Notes: generated by a model not told the origin, from the sequence alone. 24,170 nt of DNA from UBA3792 sp946185305 (GCA_946185305.1 CAMHJE010000018.1:1-24170); one strand, 5' to 3'; counted from the first letter of the stretch, positions 15,719 through 23,930 are shown. Numbers and translations are program-made.

Positions 15719-16432
15719 ATGTCTTATCTTTATGAGCTGCACATGCACACCGCGGAAACGAGCCATTGCGGGCACGTCCCTGCCGCCGAGCAGGTGCGCG
15801 TCTATCACGAGCTCGGCTATACCGGACTGTGCGTGACCGACCATCTGCACATGGGCTATATCCGCGACTACCCGCATCCCGACGACTGGGAGGCCTGTGT
15901 GGAATACTGGCTGACCGGCTATCGCGCGGCCAAGGCCGCCGGCGAGGCGCTCGGTATGGACGTCTTGCTCGGCGCGGAGCTGCGGTTCCCGGAAAACGAC
16001 AGCGACTATCTCGTGTACGGTATCGACGAAGCGTGGCTGAAAAACAATCCCTACATGATGGCGTGCGACCACAAGGCGTTTTTCGACCGATATAAGGACG
16101 AGGTTTTGATCATCCACGCGCACCCGTACCGGAACTGCGACGAGGTGTTTTGGGACAGCGTGCACGGCACGGAGATCGCCAATTCAAACCCGCGGCACGA
16201 CAGCCGCAACGAGCTTGCGTTTGCCTATTGGAAGGCGCATCCTTCGATGTACGCCACGGCGGGCAGCGACGCGCACCGCACCGGCGACCAGGGCCGTGCG
16301 GCGATGGTCGTCGAAAACCGCATCCGCGATTCGTTCGCGCTGAAGGAGGTCATCACATCGGGGCAGTATACGCTCCGGTGTCCGACATATGAAAGCATAA
16401 TTCAGGAATGGGAGGCTTTGCGACATGTTTGA
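15719..16432 (+). CDS. PHP-domain phosphoesterase
   Basis: This 237-residue protein has the metal-binding motifs of the PHP family: ELHMHTAE (His8, His10), VTDHLH (Asp41, His42), GAELRF (Glu87), IIHAHPYR (His133, His135) and GSDAHR (Asp184, His186). Relatives include histidinol-phosphate phosphatase and nucleotide or sugar phosphoesterases. There are no histidine genes nearby. Its ATG follows the lacI stop codon directly, and its last eight bases overlap the kinase gene, so all three are one transcript. It may hydrolyse a phosphorylated intermediate related to the kinase product, but this is inferred only from context. Confidence 0.88.
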   Translation: MSYLYELHMHTAETSHCGHVPAAEQVRVYHELGYTGLCVTDHLHMGYIRDYPHPDDWEACVEYWLTGYRAAKAAGEALGMDVLLGAELRFPENDSDYLVYGIDEAWLKNNPYMMACDHKAFFDRYKDEVLIIHAHPYRNCDEVFWDSVHGTEIANSNPRHDSRNELAFAYWKAHPSMYATAGSDAHRTGDQGRAAMVVENRIRDSFALKEVITSGQYTLRCPTYESIIQEWEALRHV

Positions 16433-17303
16433 TACCATGATTATCGGCCAGATCTCGCTCGATCACAACATTGACTATGACGGGCGCGAGGAGTACATTT
16501 CGGGCGGCGCGGTCACGTTCTCCGGCTATGCGGCGGCGGCCATCGGCCACAGCGTAGCGGTCGTGCCGAAGGGCGACTCTCGGCGTCTCGACCCGCGCGA
16601 CACGTTCAAGGACAGCAAGGTGGAGAAAATCTTTGCCGTCGAATCCAAGACCTGCACCGAGATGCAGAACACGTACTTCACGGCGGACCGTGAGCGCCGC
16701 GAGTGCTTGAACACCTCCATGATCGAGCCGTATACCGTGGCCGACCTGCCCGACGCCGAAGCGAAGATCTATCACCTCGGCGGCCTCGTTTACGGCGATA
16801 TCCCCGGCGAAGTCATCGAAGCATGCGCCAAGCGCGGCCCTGTCGGCGTCGATGTGCAGGCGCTGCTCCGCTGCCGCAACGACGACGGCTCCCTGGAGCT
16901 GCGCGACTGGCCGGATAAGATGAAGTATCTGCCGATGATCGACTACCTCAAGACCGACGCTGCCGAGGCCGAGGTGCTGACCGGCACGACCGACCGCGAA
17001 AAGGCCGCGTTCATGCTCTGCGAATGGGGCGCCAAGGAAGTTCTGATCACACACAACACCGAAGCCATTGTCTGCGACGGCAAGACCATCTACCGTTCCC
17101 CGCTGAAGCCGCGCGGCCTTGCGGGCCGTACCGGCCGCGGCGACACGACGTTTGCGGGCTACCTCACCGAGCGCCTCGATCACGATATCCCCGAAGCCCT
17201 CGAATTTGCCGCCGCGCTCGTCTCCCTCAAGATGGAGACCCCCGGCCCGTTCAAGGGCACGCGTGAGGACGTATACGACTTCATTCAGAAGTACTACCGA
17301 TAA
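16425..17303 (+). CDS. PfkB-family carbohydrate kinase
   Basis: This 292-residue protein belongs to the ribokinase/PfkB family. The C-terminal signature is GRTGRGDTTFAGYL with the catalytic Asp240, and the N-terminal region has the Gly-Gly substrate motif near 27-28 (ISGGAVTFSGYAAAA). It is not a close match to IolC (5-dehydro-2-deoxygluconokinase) as I know that family. TGRGDT-type kinases include archaeal inositol and sugar kinases, so a cyclitol or sugar is possible. It overlaps the PHP gene by eight bases and is followed by a strong terminator. Kinase plus phosphoesterase plus regulator is a compact accessory set to the divergent operon. Confidence 0.87.
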   Translation: MFDTMIIGQISLDHNIDYDGREEYISGGAVTFSGYAAAAIGHSVAVVPKGDSRRLDPRDTFKDSKVEKIFAVESKTCTEMQNTYFTADRERRECLNTSMIEPYTVADLPDAEAKIYHLGGLVYGDIPGEVIEACAKRGPVGVDVQALLRCRNDDGSLELRDWPDKMKYLPMIDYLKTDAAEAEVLTGTTDREKAAFMLCEWGAKEVLITHNTEAIVCDGKTIYRSPLKPRGLAGRTGRGDTTFAGYLTERLDHDIPEALEFAAALVSLKMETPGPFKGTREDVYDFIQKYYR

Positions 17304-17384
17304 GAACGAAATCGCGCAACGCGCGGCTGAATCCATGCTGCGCATGGGCTGAATCCGGCAGCGCCGGACGATATCATGCAAAAA

Positions 17385-17420
17385 CCAAAAAATTCCCGGC
17401 CAAACGGTCGGGAATTTTTT
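17385..17420. terminator. Bidirectional intrinsic terminator
   Basis: AATTCCCGGCC (17391-17401) pairs with 17406-17416 across a short loop, with one G-T pair. Runs of T follow on the plus strand (17415-17420) and of A precede it, so it can stop both the kinase transcript (+) and the GH43 transcript (-). Confidence 0.88.
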
Positions 17421-17426
17421 ATGCCG

Positions 17427-17444
17427 ATTCTCCGCAAGGAGAAT
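17427..17444. repeat. Short hairpin with GCAA loop, copy 1
   Basis: ATTCTCC and GGAGAAT flank a GCAA loop. The 16-base core TTCTCCGCAAGGAGAA also occurs at 19092-19107. Both copies lie in the 3' regions of the two glycoside hydrolase genes. Confidence 0.6.
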
Positions 17445-17489
17445 GTTTCCAAGGTTATCTGCTTGCAGGCGATTTCGCTGCGGTTGCCT

Positions 17490-18956
17490 TTACGCCAGTT
17501 CAAACTGCGTAAAGTCGAACGTGCCGCCCTTGCCCTCGACGGAGAAGTACAGCGCCTCTTTTTCGCCGAGGCCCTCCGGCAGCGCGGCGGTGAAGGTCTT
17601 GGGCTCGAGCGCGGTTTCGACCGGGATCTTCACGATCGGCTCGCCTTGCTCCTTGGTGCGGATCGTGACGGCGCAGCCGTTGCCGTAGCCCTGCAGGGTC
17701 AGCGTGATCGACTTGGTTTCCCTGAGGTCGAAGTATTTGAAGCCGACCGTGCAGCCGGTGCAGAAGTTGGAGATATACTGATCCTCGCCCGATTCACGGT
17801 CCTTGCCGTGCTGCGTGAGGAACGGATCGGCGCCCTTCGGGTGCTTGAGCATCGACAAAAACCGCGTGCCGTTCTTGCCGTAGACGTTGCAGGCGATGTA
17901 GGTCGGGTACTTGCCCTTGCCCGCAAGCGGCTGCCCGTTCAGGCCGCAGGAGGTCATTTCGGCCTGATAGAACTTGCCGTCCTCAAAGCGGATCTGCTCG
18001 GCGCAGGCCTGGCGCGAGGACTGCTTGCGGTTCGAGTGGCGGTGATAGAAGATGTAATACTTGCCCTCGATCTCGATTAAGCTGCCGTGCGTATTGCCGG
18101 TGCACATGCGCGCATGTGCGGTGTCCGGCACGCCGTCGAGGCCGATATCGCCGCAGGAGACGAGGATGCCGCCGTACGTGAAGCCGTGATCGGGGTAGTC
18201 GGACACGGCATAGCAGAGGTTGTGGCTGTTCAGCGAGCTATAAATGAAGTAATATTTGCCGTTGAACTTGCGCATCGAGGACGCTTCGCCGAACGGCTGC
18301 TGCTCGAACGCGGTGCCCTTGGCTTCGTCGCCGGTCAGCACGCCGATGTAGCGCAGCTCGTCGCCGGAAATGACGGTGAGCATGTCCTTGGTGTCGATCT
18401 CGAAGACCATCGGGCCGTGCTTGGTCGGCTGCGAACCGTCGAGCAGGATCGGGTTGCCGCCGAACGCAAAGCCGGTATAGAGGTACAGGCGTCCGTCGTC
18501 GTCCTTCAAGCAGCCGGGGTCGAACTGGAACGGCTCGCCGCGCTTGCCGATGGGCGTGCCGTCCTGGTACTTGACGTAGCCGTAGAATTCATACTTGCCG
18601 GCGGGCGAATCGCTGACCGCGACGGAGATCATCTTGGTGCCGCCCATGAAATAATAGAGGTAATAGCGCCCGTCGTCGCCGACGACCATATCCGGCGCGG
18701 CAAGGCCGTTGGTGACGCGGATCTTCGGCGCGGCGGGGTCCTGCTCACGCTTATAGATGCAGCCGTGATACGTCCAGTTGCCGAGGTCATCGACAGGCGC
18801 AGACCAGCACACATAGTCGCCGAGGCAGAAGTTGATGCCGTTGAACAGGTCGTGCGAGCCGTAGATGTACACCCGGCCATCCACGATATGCGGCTCGGCG
18901 TCGGGCACGTATTCCCAGCTCGGGAGGTAGGGGTTAAAGGCTTGCTTTGTTTTCAT
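17490..18956 (-). CDS. Glycoside hydrolase family 43-like protein
   Basis: This 488-residue protein begins with a five-bladed beta-propeller typical of GH43 (beta-xylosidase, alpha-L-arabinofuranosidase). The three acids appear as Asp19 in YVPDAEPHI, Asp89 in LAAPDMV and Glu224 in FGEASSM. After about residue 340 a beta-rich region follows that looks like an accessory carbohydrate-binding module (VGFKYFDLRETKSITLTLQG). There is no signal peptide, so it acts in the cytoplasm on imported oligosaccharides. AAAGGAG precedes the ATG. The GH78-like gene upstream is on the same strand, with a palindromic repeat in the 198-base gap. The exact substrate cannot be told. Confidence 0.88.
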   Translation of the reverse strand: MKTKQAFNPYLPSWEYVPDAEPHIVDGRVYIYGSHDLFNGINFCLGDYVCWSAPVDDLGNWTYHGCIYKREQDPAAPKIRVTNGLAAPDMVVGDDGRYYLYYFMGGTKMISVAVSDSPAGKYEFYGYVKYQDGTPIGKRGEPFQFDPGCLKDDDGRLYLYTGFAFGGNPILLDGSQPTKHGPMVFEIDTKDMLTVISGDELRYIGVLTGDEAKGTAFEQQPFGEASSMRKFNGKYYFIYSSLNSHNLCYAVSDYPDHGFTYGGILVSCGDIGLDGVPDTAHARMCTGNTHGSLIEIEGKYYIFYHRHSNRKQSSRQACAEQIRFEDGKFYQAEMTSCGLNGQPLAGKGKYPTYIACNVYGKNGTRFLSMLKHPKGADPFLTQHGKDRESGEDQYISNFCTGCTVGFKYFDLRETKSITLTLQGYGNGCAVTIRTKEQGEPIVKIPVETALEPKTFTAALPEGLGEKEALYFSVEGKGGTFDFTQFELA

Positions 18957-19011
18957 GGGTTGCTCCTTTTAAAGTAGTATGTGGATATTGTTCTTTTTCG
19001 GTATTTCTGTT

Positions 19012-19075
19012 GTTCTTCTTTTTCTTTCATGAGAAAGAAAAAGGAAGAACCAAGAAAAAGAAAGCAAGGATTTTT
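19012..19075. repeat. Palindromic dispersed repeat, copy 2
   Basis: The arms 19012-19028 and 19033-19050 pair across an ATGA loop with one extra G, followed by the same purine-rich tail as in copy 1 (25-92). It is located between the GH78-like and GH43-like genes. Confidence 0.7.
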
Positions 19076-19091
19076 ATTTTTTATGATCCGT

Positions 19092-19153
19092 TTCTCCGCA
19101 AGGAGAAGCTTTCTTCACGCGCATCTTTAATGCGAATATCATTGCGAAGCAAT
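19092..19153. repeat. Three short hairpins downstream of the GH78-like gene
   Basis: Three small stems follow one another: TTCTCC-GCAA-GGAGAA (19092-19107), CGCAT-CTTTA-ATGCG (19120-19134) and ATTGC-GAA-GCAAT (19141-19153). The first repeats the hairpin at 17427-17444. The last lies at the 3' end region of the gene, without a T run on the minus strand. They may be mRNA-processing or repeat sequences. Confidence 0.5.
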
Positions 19154-19154
19154 A

Positions 19155-20708
19155 TCACTGTGCCTTTGGCGCTATCCTTCCGCTGCGCAAAAACCACACC
19201 GGCGTGCAGCTCCACGCGTGGCAATAGCTGTTCACAATCGTCCCGCCGTAGGGCGAAGCGTTCGGATCGGCGGGATCGTAAATTTCCCAGAACGTGTCTG
19301 CGCCCGCGTCCGCCATGCCGCCCCAATAGTAGAGCAGATGCGCCTTGGCCTGTTCGGTCAGCCCGGCGTCCAGCAGCGCCGCGACGTAATAGTGGTGCAT
19401 ATACGGCGACACCATGCGGTAGTCCGTGCCGTCAATCGGGAACGACGCCAGCAGCGCCGCGGCCTGCTCCCGGCGCAGTACCCCCGCGAGCACCATCCAT
19501 ACCTGACTGGCCGTCGAAACCTGCCCGTTCGATACGAACACGCCGCGCTGCTCGTCCCAAAAGCGCCTGCGCGCCGCAATGATCTTGCGGATCAGGCAGC
19601 CGATATACCGTCCCTCGCGCTCGCGGTCGTCCATGCGGTGTGCCAGCTCGATCCCGCTGCGCAGCGCATAGATCAGCACGCCCTGCATACAGGCGGTCTT
19701 GTCGAGGCCGGGGCACCAGTCGATGAACGCTGTTTCCGCAAGCGTTTCGTTCACCACATCGTTTTCACACATCGAAAGCGTGATCTCGATCTGCTTGCAC
19801 GCAATCGGATAGAGGTCACACAGCACGTTGCGGTCGTGCGTCTCGCGCACGTACTCCTCCAGCGCGACCGGGAAGAACAGCGCATAGTCCGGAAACCAGG
19901 TGTCGTCCGCGGTCGCTTCGCCGTCGGTGAACAGGCACGCCGCAATCCGGTCGTCGGGAAAGCGCGTCCCCGCAAACAGGTACAGGCACCGCCGCACGAT
20001 ATCGAGCTGCCGGAACGTCACATAGTCCGCCAGCGCCTGCAGGCGGAAATCGCCGAGCCACAGCCGTCGGTCGCGCTTCGGCCCGTCCTCGAACACCTCC
20101 TGCATACAGTTTGCAAGCGTCCGCACGCCGATTTTGTCGATGCGGCGCAGGCGTTCATCGTCGGTTTCCAGCGGCGCGATCCGGTCCGGGTCCGCCGTGC
20201 CGACCGCGCGCAGCGTCAAGCTCTGCGGCAAAACGCGGTATTTTCTGGACGTGTCGATCACGCGCACTCGGCAGTAGCGCAGCGCGTACCGCCGCGGCAG
20301 CACGAGCGTATACGGCAGCTTGTCGATATGCACCAGCTCACGCTGGATCCAGCTTTTGGAAATCCACCCGTGATACGCCTCGGCATCCTCATGCAGCTCA
20401 CTTTCGCGCTCGGCAAACTGCAGCTCCAGATACGCCGGCGCGTCCGGATGGCTGCCCGCAAACGACAGCTGCAGCGTCACATAGCCGACAAAATGATTGC
20501 CGAAGTCATAGCACACGCTCTCCCCCGCGCCGAGCGGCGGGATCGTCTCCGGCGAAACGGTCTCCGTTGTGCCGTCGGCCCTTTGCACCTGCGCCGCCAC
20601 CGGCGCCACGCGCTTATGGCGCAGCGCGGGACGGTGCTTTTCCGCCGTGCGGAGCAGCGCCTCGTCGTTCTTGGGGACAAAGTTTTCGATAATGCTGATT
20701 CGTTCCAT
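19155..20708 (-). CDS. GH78-like (alpha-L-rhamnosidase family) glycoside hydrolase
   Basis: This 517-residue protein has an N-terminal beta-sandwich region (to about 170) followed by an (alpha/alpha)6-barrel. The barrel shows the GH78 signature DGPKRDRRLWLGD (208-220): Asp208, Asp213 and Asp220 match the spacing of the catalytic acids of Bacillus rhamnosidase, with Asp at the position of the usual Glu. ADTFWE and the C-terminal YCHAWSCTPVWFL are also family-like. There is no signal peptide and it is shorter than many GH78 enzymes, so it is probably a cytoplasmic enzyme on short glycosides. It appears to be co-transcribed with the GH43-like gene. Confidence 0.8.
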   Translation of the reverse strand: MERISIIENFVPKNDEALLRTAEKHRPALRHKRVAPVAAQVQRADGTTETVSPETIPPLGAGESVCYDFGNHFVGYVTLQLSFAGSHPDAPAYLELQFAERESELHEDAEAYHGWISKSWIQRELVHIDKLPYTLVLPRRYALRYCRVRVIDTSRKYRVLPQSLTLRAVGTADPDRIAPLETDDERLRRIDKIGVRTLANCMQEVFEDGPKRDRRLWLGDFRLQALADYVTFRQLDIVRRCLYLFAGTRFPDDRIAACLFTDGEATADDTWFPDYALFFPVALEEYVRETHDRNVLCDLYPIACKQIEITLSMCENDVVNETLAETAFIDWCPGLDKTACMQGVLIYALRSGIELAHRMDDREREGRYIGCLIRKIIAARRRFWDEQRGVFVSNGQVSTASQVWMVLAGVLRREQAAALLASFPIDGTDYRMVSPYMHHYYVAALLDAGLTEQAKAHLLYYWGGMADAGADTFWEIYDPADPNASPYGGTIVNSYCHAWSCTPVWFLRSGRIAPKAQ

Positions 20709-20798
20709 CCCGACACCTCTACACCGTATTTCCGGACCGACCGGATCGGGAACTGACCGCAGGAACCCCCACGGTACTTTTACTTAATTCTTACATTG

Positions 20799-20804
20799 AG
20801 TATA
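20799..20804 (-). promoter_or_regulatory. Possible -10 box of the GH78-GH43 transcript
   Basis: TATACT on the minus strand lies about 90 bases upstream of the GH78-like start. There is no good -35 box at 17-18 bases, so an activator may be needed. Otherwise 20709-20895 shows no gene. Confidence 0.4.
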
Positions 20805-20895
20805 ACACAACATACCGAAAAATGGTAGTCTTTTTCGCAAATCGTTGAAAATTCTGCATAAACGGTCAACATATCCGACGCGCAATCACAAACAC

Positions 20896-20923
20896 AAAAA
20901 TTCCCGGCCAAAAGACCGGGAAT
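20896..20923 (-). terminator. Intrinsic terminator of the TPM gene
   Basis: ATTCCCGGCC (20900-20909) pairs with 20914-20923 with one mismatch and an AAAA loop. A run of A at 20896-20900 gives the T run on the minus strand. The stem is nearly identical to that at 17391-17416. Confidence 0.85.
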
Positions 20924-20979
20924 GATTCGGATTCGGTATTGTTTCGCCCGGCTCTGCCGGATTTTGCCGCGCTTTGCGC

Positions 20980-22215
20980 TCAGAACTTTCCGCTGTGACC
21001 GCCGTGCGAGACGCCGCTGGACGAGAAGTGGCTGCTGCCGCCGCTGTGGCCGCCGCTGCGCCCGCCGGAATCGCTGCTCCGCACGACCTTGGACACGTTC
21101 CGATACAGGAACAGGTCCTCCTTGGCAGTCAGCTGCATCGAGTTCTTTTTGAGGTAGCTCGTCGCGGCCGTCTGCCCCTTGACGGACTTCAGCTGATTCT
21201 TGAGGCCAAGCGCCGTGAACAGGCCGGACAGCACGCCCGCTATGCTTGCCAGGAATGCGCGCGGGCCGGACAGCAGCTCGAACGAGCGCGTCGGCGTCGT
21301 GGGTGTGTGCTCGATATTATACGCCTCGATCTTGCGGTAGGCGTCCTTGGCAAAGCCGGTGAACGCCCCGGCCGCGTCGCTGCCGGACAGACGGCTCGCC
21401 GCTGTCGTTTCCAGCTCGTGCAGATCGTCGGTCGTGAAATACTCGCTCGCCTCGCCCGCTGCAAGGCAATAGCATTTGCCCTGCTCACGATCCACCAGCA
21501 GCACGACCTTATCGTCATACATGCCGTGGCGGTAATCGCCCGCCGCATACACGCCGTTCACGTAATCGGACGGGGTCTGCCCCGCGAGGCCGTTCGCGGT
21601 CAGCACAACAAAGTCGCAGCGCCACCCGACGTGGCTTGTGCTTTCGAGCGTCCGCTCCACCGTGATCTTTTCGGTCTCGGTCAAAAAGCCCGCCGCATCG
21701 TCAAGGTACAGCACCGGCCGGCGATCCACGCCCTGCAGCGTTTGCTCGCAGCCCTCGGCAAAGGCCGTGAACGCGTCGTAATACGAGCCGTTCGACAGGT
21801 TGCTGACCACGCGGGACTCGATGCGCTCCAAGGTATAATCGTCGAACCAGTCCTGCGCGGCGCCCGCCGTGGAGGTCGCCCAATCGCGCTCCTCCATGCA
21901 GACCATCAGCAGGATGCCGTCCTTGGTCGAGCCGTAGCCGAAGCCGTTCAGGTCATACCAGTCGTCGGCGTACTCGGTCGCGCTCTTATAGCCGAGCGAA
22001 CGCGGCACCACGATCACGATATCGCATTTCTGCTCGGCGCTGATGCGTTCAAGCGTCGCCAGCAGCGAGGCCTCCTCGCTGTCGGTCAGAATATCGCCCT
22101 CATCGACGAGCAGGGGCTGCTGCCGTTCGGTCGGCAGGTCGCCGATGTCCGCAAACGCCAGCGCGGGCAGCAGAAGCAGCGTCGCCAAAAGCAGGGAAAG
22201 CATCGTCTTTTTCAT
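20980..22215 (-). CDS. Secreted or membrane protein with two TPM domains
   Basis: This 411-residue protein starts with a signal peptide (MKKTMLSLLLATLLLLPALAFA). A TPM domain follows (about 38-150; DILTDSEEASLLATL, CDIVIVV, GILLMVCMEERDW). A second, more diverged TPM-like domain covers about 155-290 (GFLTETEKITVERTL, CDFVVL, KVVLLVDREQGKC). A possible membrane segment is at about 315-335, and a Gly/Ser/His-rich tail ends the protein. TPM proteins occur in the cell envelope and have been linked to phosphatase activity and photosystem repair. The ATG at 22215 is chosen because the signal peptide begins there. It follows the zinc-ribbon gene by 14 bases. Confidence 0.85.
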   Translation of the reverse strand: MKKTMLSLLLATLLLLPALAFADIGDLPTERQQPLLVDEGDILTDSEEASLLATLERISAEQKCDIVIVVPRSLGYKSATEYADDWYDLNGFGYGSTKDGILLMVCMEERDWATSTAGAAQDWFDDYTLERIESRVVSNLSNGSYYDAFTAFAEGCEQTLQGVDRRPVLYLDDAAGFLTETEKITVERTLESTSHVGWRCDFVVLTANGLAGQTPSDYVNGVYAAGDYRHGMYDDKVVLLVDREQGKCYCLAAGEASEYFTTDDLHELETTAASRLSGSDAAGAFTGFAKDAYRKIEAYNIEHTPTTPTRSFELLSGPRAFLASIAGVLSGLFTALGLKNQLKSVKGQTAATSYLKKNSMQLTAKEDLFLYRNVSKVVRSSDSGGRSGGHSGGSSHFSSSGVSHGGHSGKF

Positions 22216-22229
22216 CCTTGCCACCCCCT

Positions 22230-23321
22230 TTACAGCATCGCCGCGGAGCACGCGGACAGCAGCAGGTAAGCGCCCGCCGCCGCGCCGAGGCCCACAAGCG
22301 TCCACCATTTGGCAAACGCGCCCTTGTCCATCGGCAGATCACCGACGAACTTGCCGGTCTGCCCGTTCATCGCAAAGCGGTATTGCTTGCCGTTCCACGT
22401 CGTGTTCAGCAGCCACACCGGGAACAACGCATAGCGCGAGGTGTTTTTCAGCGTTTGGATATTGCTGCTCTCGTTCGTCACCGTCGCGTAACCGGAGACT
22501 GTCGAGGCGATCGCGCTCTCGGTGGAGACGCGTACGCGCTCCTGCGCGCGGGGAATGCTCGCTTCGGCGGTCACGTCGTAGCGATCCGCAAAGTAGCCCG
22601 CAAGGTAAGCCGTCTGGAAGTCCACCGCGTCCTTGAGATCGAACGGCTCAAGCGACTCCATCAGCGTGTCGTCCATCTTCTCCGAGCCGTCCACCGGGAT
22701 GCCCGTAAAGCCGAGCGTGCCGCCGCGCAAGATGGAATAGTGGCTCGTTTCGGTGTAGCTGTAGCGCGCGTCGCTCCAATGCCGTACCCGCGTGCCGTGA
22801 TAGCGCACCATCGCCTCCACGTCGGTGTCGAACAGCCAGAACGGGACGTAAACGCCCTTGATCTCGTCGATGTGGTTCTCGCTCTTGAACACCTTCGGCA
22901 AGAGGCGCTTGCCCTTCAGGTGCTTTTCAAACGCGGCCTTGGCAGCCTTTTTGTCGAGCTTGAACGGGATCACGAGGTCGGGGCGCAGGTCGCCCGCAAA
23001 CTGCTGCTTCATGATGACCGGATTGCCGCAGAACGGGCACGCGCTCGCCGCAAGCGTCGCATCGCCGAGCACCTCGCCGCCGCAGGATTCGCAAACGTAG
23101 ACGCGAATGCCGTCCTGTTCTCCGAACTGCCATTCCGAGCCGGTCGGCGCGTCCACGTCCGGCTTTTGCGCCTCGGTCTTTTTCAGCGCCTCGTCGTAGG
23201 CCTTCAGCGTTTCCACGTCAAATTCCGAGTCGCAGTATTCGCATTTCATCTTTTGCAGCGCGCTTGAAAACGTCAGTCCCGCGCCGCAGCACGGGCATTT
23301 ATATTCCATCAGCTCCGCCAT
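22230..23321 (-). CDS. Zinc-ribbon protein with C-terminal membrane anchor
   Basis: This 363-residue protein has two four-Cys zinc ribbons (Cys9/12/27/30 and Cys77/80/95/98) at the N-terminus, a long middle domain of no recognised function, and one hydrophobic segment at 339-362. It resembles proteins annotated as TFIIB-type zinc-ribbon-containing, common in Clostridia. AAGGAGG precedes the ATG. The TPM gene follows 14 bases later, and these two families are often side by side, so they may work together at the membrane. The biochemical role is unknown. Confidence 0.8.
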   Translation of the reverse strand: MAELMEYKCPCCGAGLTFSSALQKMKCEYCDSEFDVETLKAYDEALKKTEAQKPDVDAPTGSEWQFGEQDGIRVYVCESCGGEVLGDATLAASACPFCGNPVIMKQQFAGDLRPDLVIPFKLDKKAAKAAFEKHLKGKRLLPKVFKSENHIDEIKGVYVPFWLFDTDVEAMVRYHGTRVRHWSDARYSYTETSHYSILRGGTLGFTGIPVDGSEKMDDTLMESLEPFDLKDAVDFQTAYLAGYFADRYDVTAEASIPRAQERVRVSTESAIASTVSGYATVTNESSNIQTLKNTSRYALFPVWLLNTTWNGKQYRFAMNGQTGKFVGDLPMDKGAFAKWWTLVGLGAAAGAYLLLSACSAAML

Positions 23322-23354
23322 AGCGTCCCTCCTTGTTTCAACAGCCGCTTTGCC

Positions 23355-23370
23355 GCAGCATATATGCTGC
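23355..23370. promoter_or_regulatory. 16-bp perfect palindrome in the zinc-ribbon leader
   Basis: GCAGCATATATGCTGC is a perfect 16-bp palindrome located between the promoter and the start codon of the zinc-ribbon gene. It could be a repressor site or a small mRNA hairpin. No regulator gene is close by. Confidence 0.45.
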
Positions 23371-23388
23371 CGATATGTCTACAAAACA

Positions 23389-23417
23389 AGTATAGCGGAA
23401 CCCGCTGCAAAATGCAA
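23389..23417 (-). promoter_or_regulatory. Promoter of the zinc-ribbon/TPM operon
   Basis: On the minus strand TTGCAT (23412-23417) and TATACT (23389-23394) are 17 bases apart. The rest of 23322-23572 shows no convincing gene. Confidence 0.7.
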
Positions 23418-23572
23418 GGCAAAACCGCCTCGGCGTCTTGCGAAAATTGCCTTATCCCCCTCTGTACAGCAGACGGCGGCAGTAAAAGAATCCGCCTGGT
23501 TATGTTCCTTGTCCTTGCCCTGCTGTTTGTCAAAACCATTCTCTCGTTTACCGGCGTAATTGATTTTTGATC

Positions 23573-23600
23573 AAAAAGAGCTTCCCCGTCGGGAAGCCCT
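23573..23600 (-). terminator. Intrinsic terminator of the ybjQ-like gene
   Basis: GCTTCCC (23580-23586) pairs with GGGAAGC (23591-23597) around a CGTC loop. A run of A at 23573-23577 gives TTTTT on the minus strand, 19 bases past the gene's stop. Confidence 0.85.
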
Positions 23601-23618
23601 CTTGCCGTCTCTCTTTGC

Positions 23619-23930
23619 TTATCTAAGTTTTACAGCCGTTCCGTAAGCCATGACCTCCGCGGCGCTCTGCATGATGGAGGAGGAGGAATACCGAACGCCG
23701 ACGATCGCGTCCGCACCGAGCTTTTTCGCTTCCTCGGCCATGCGCTCCGTAGCAATTGCACGCGCCTTGTCCATCATTTCCGTGTATTTTTTCAATTCCC
23801 CGCCGACAAGCGTTTTAAAGCTCGCGCCGATGTCCTTGAACGCATTGACGGTCTGAATCGTGCTGCCTTTCACCAGTCCGAGCGGCTCGATCGTCTTGCC
23901 CGGAATCGTCTCCATCGTTACAATCAGCAT
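23619..23930 (-). CDS. YbjQ-family (UPF0145) protein
   Basis: This 103-residue protein is full-length for the YbjQ/UPF0145 family. Typical segments are the ETIPGKTIEPLGLVKGST start, the ERMAEEAKKLGADAIVGVRY motif, and a C-terminal AEVMAYGTAVKL. Relatives have been described as possible metal-binding proteins, but the function is not established. A good RBS (AAAGGA) precedes the ATG. It has its own promoter and terminator. Confidence 0.92.
   Translation of the reverse strand: MLIVTMETIPGKTIEPLGLVKGSTIQTVNAFKDIGASFKTLVGGELKKYTEMMDKARAIATERMAEEAKKLGADAIVGVRYSSSSIMQSAAEVMAYGTAVKLR

Noticed and set aside
23364..23570. Small plus-strand frame ending in a hydrophobic stretch
   Set aside because: It overlaps the promoter of the zinc-ribbon operon, has no RBS, and only the last 22 residues look membrane-like.
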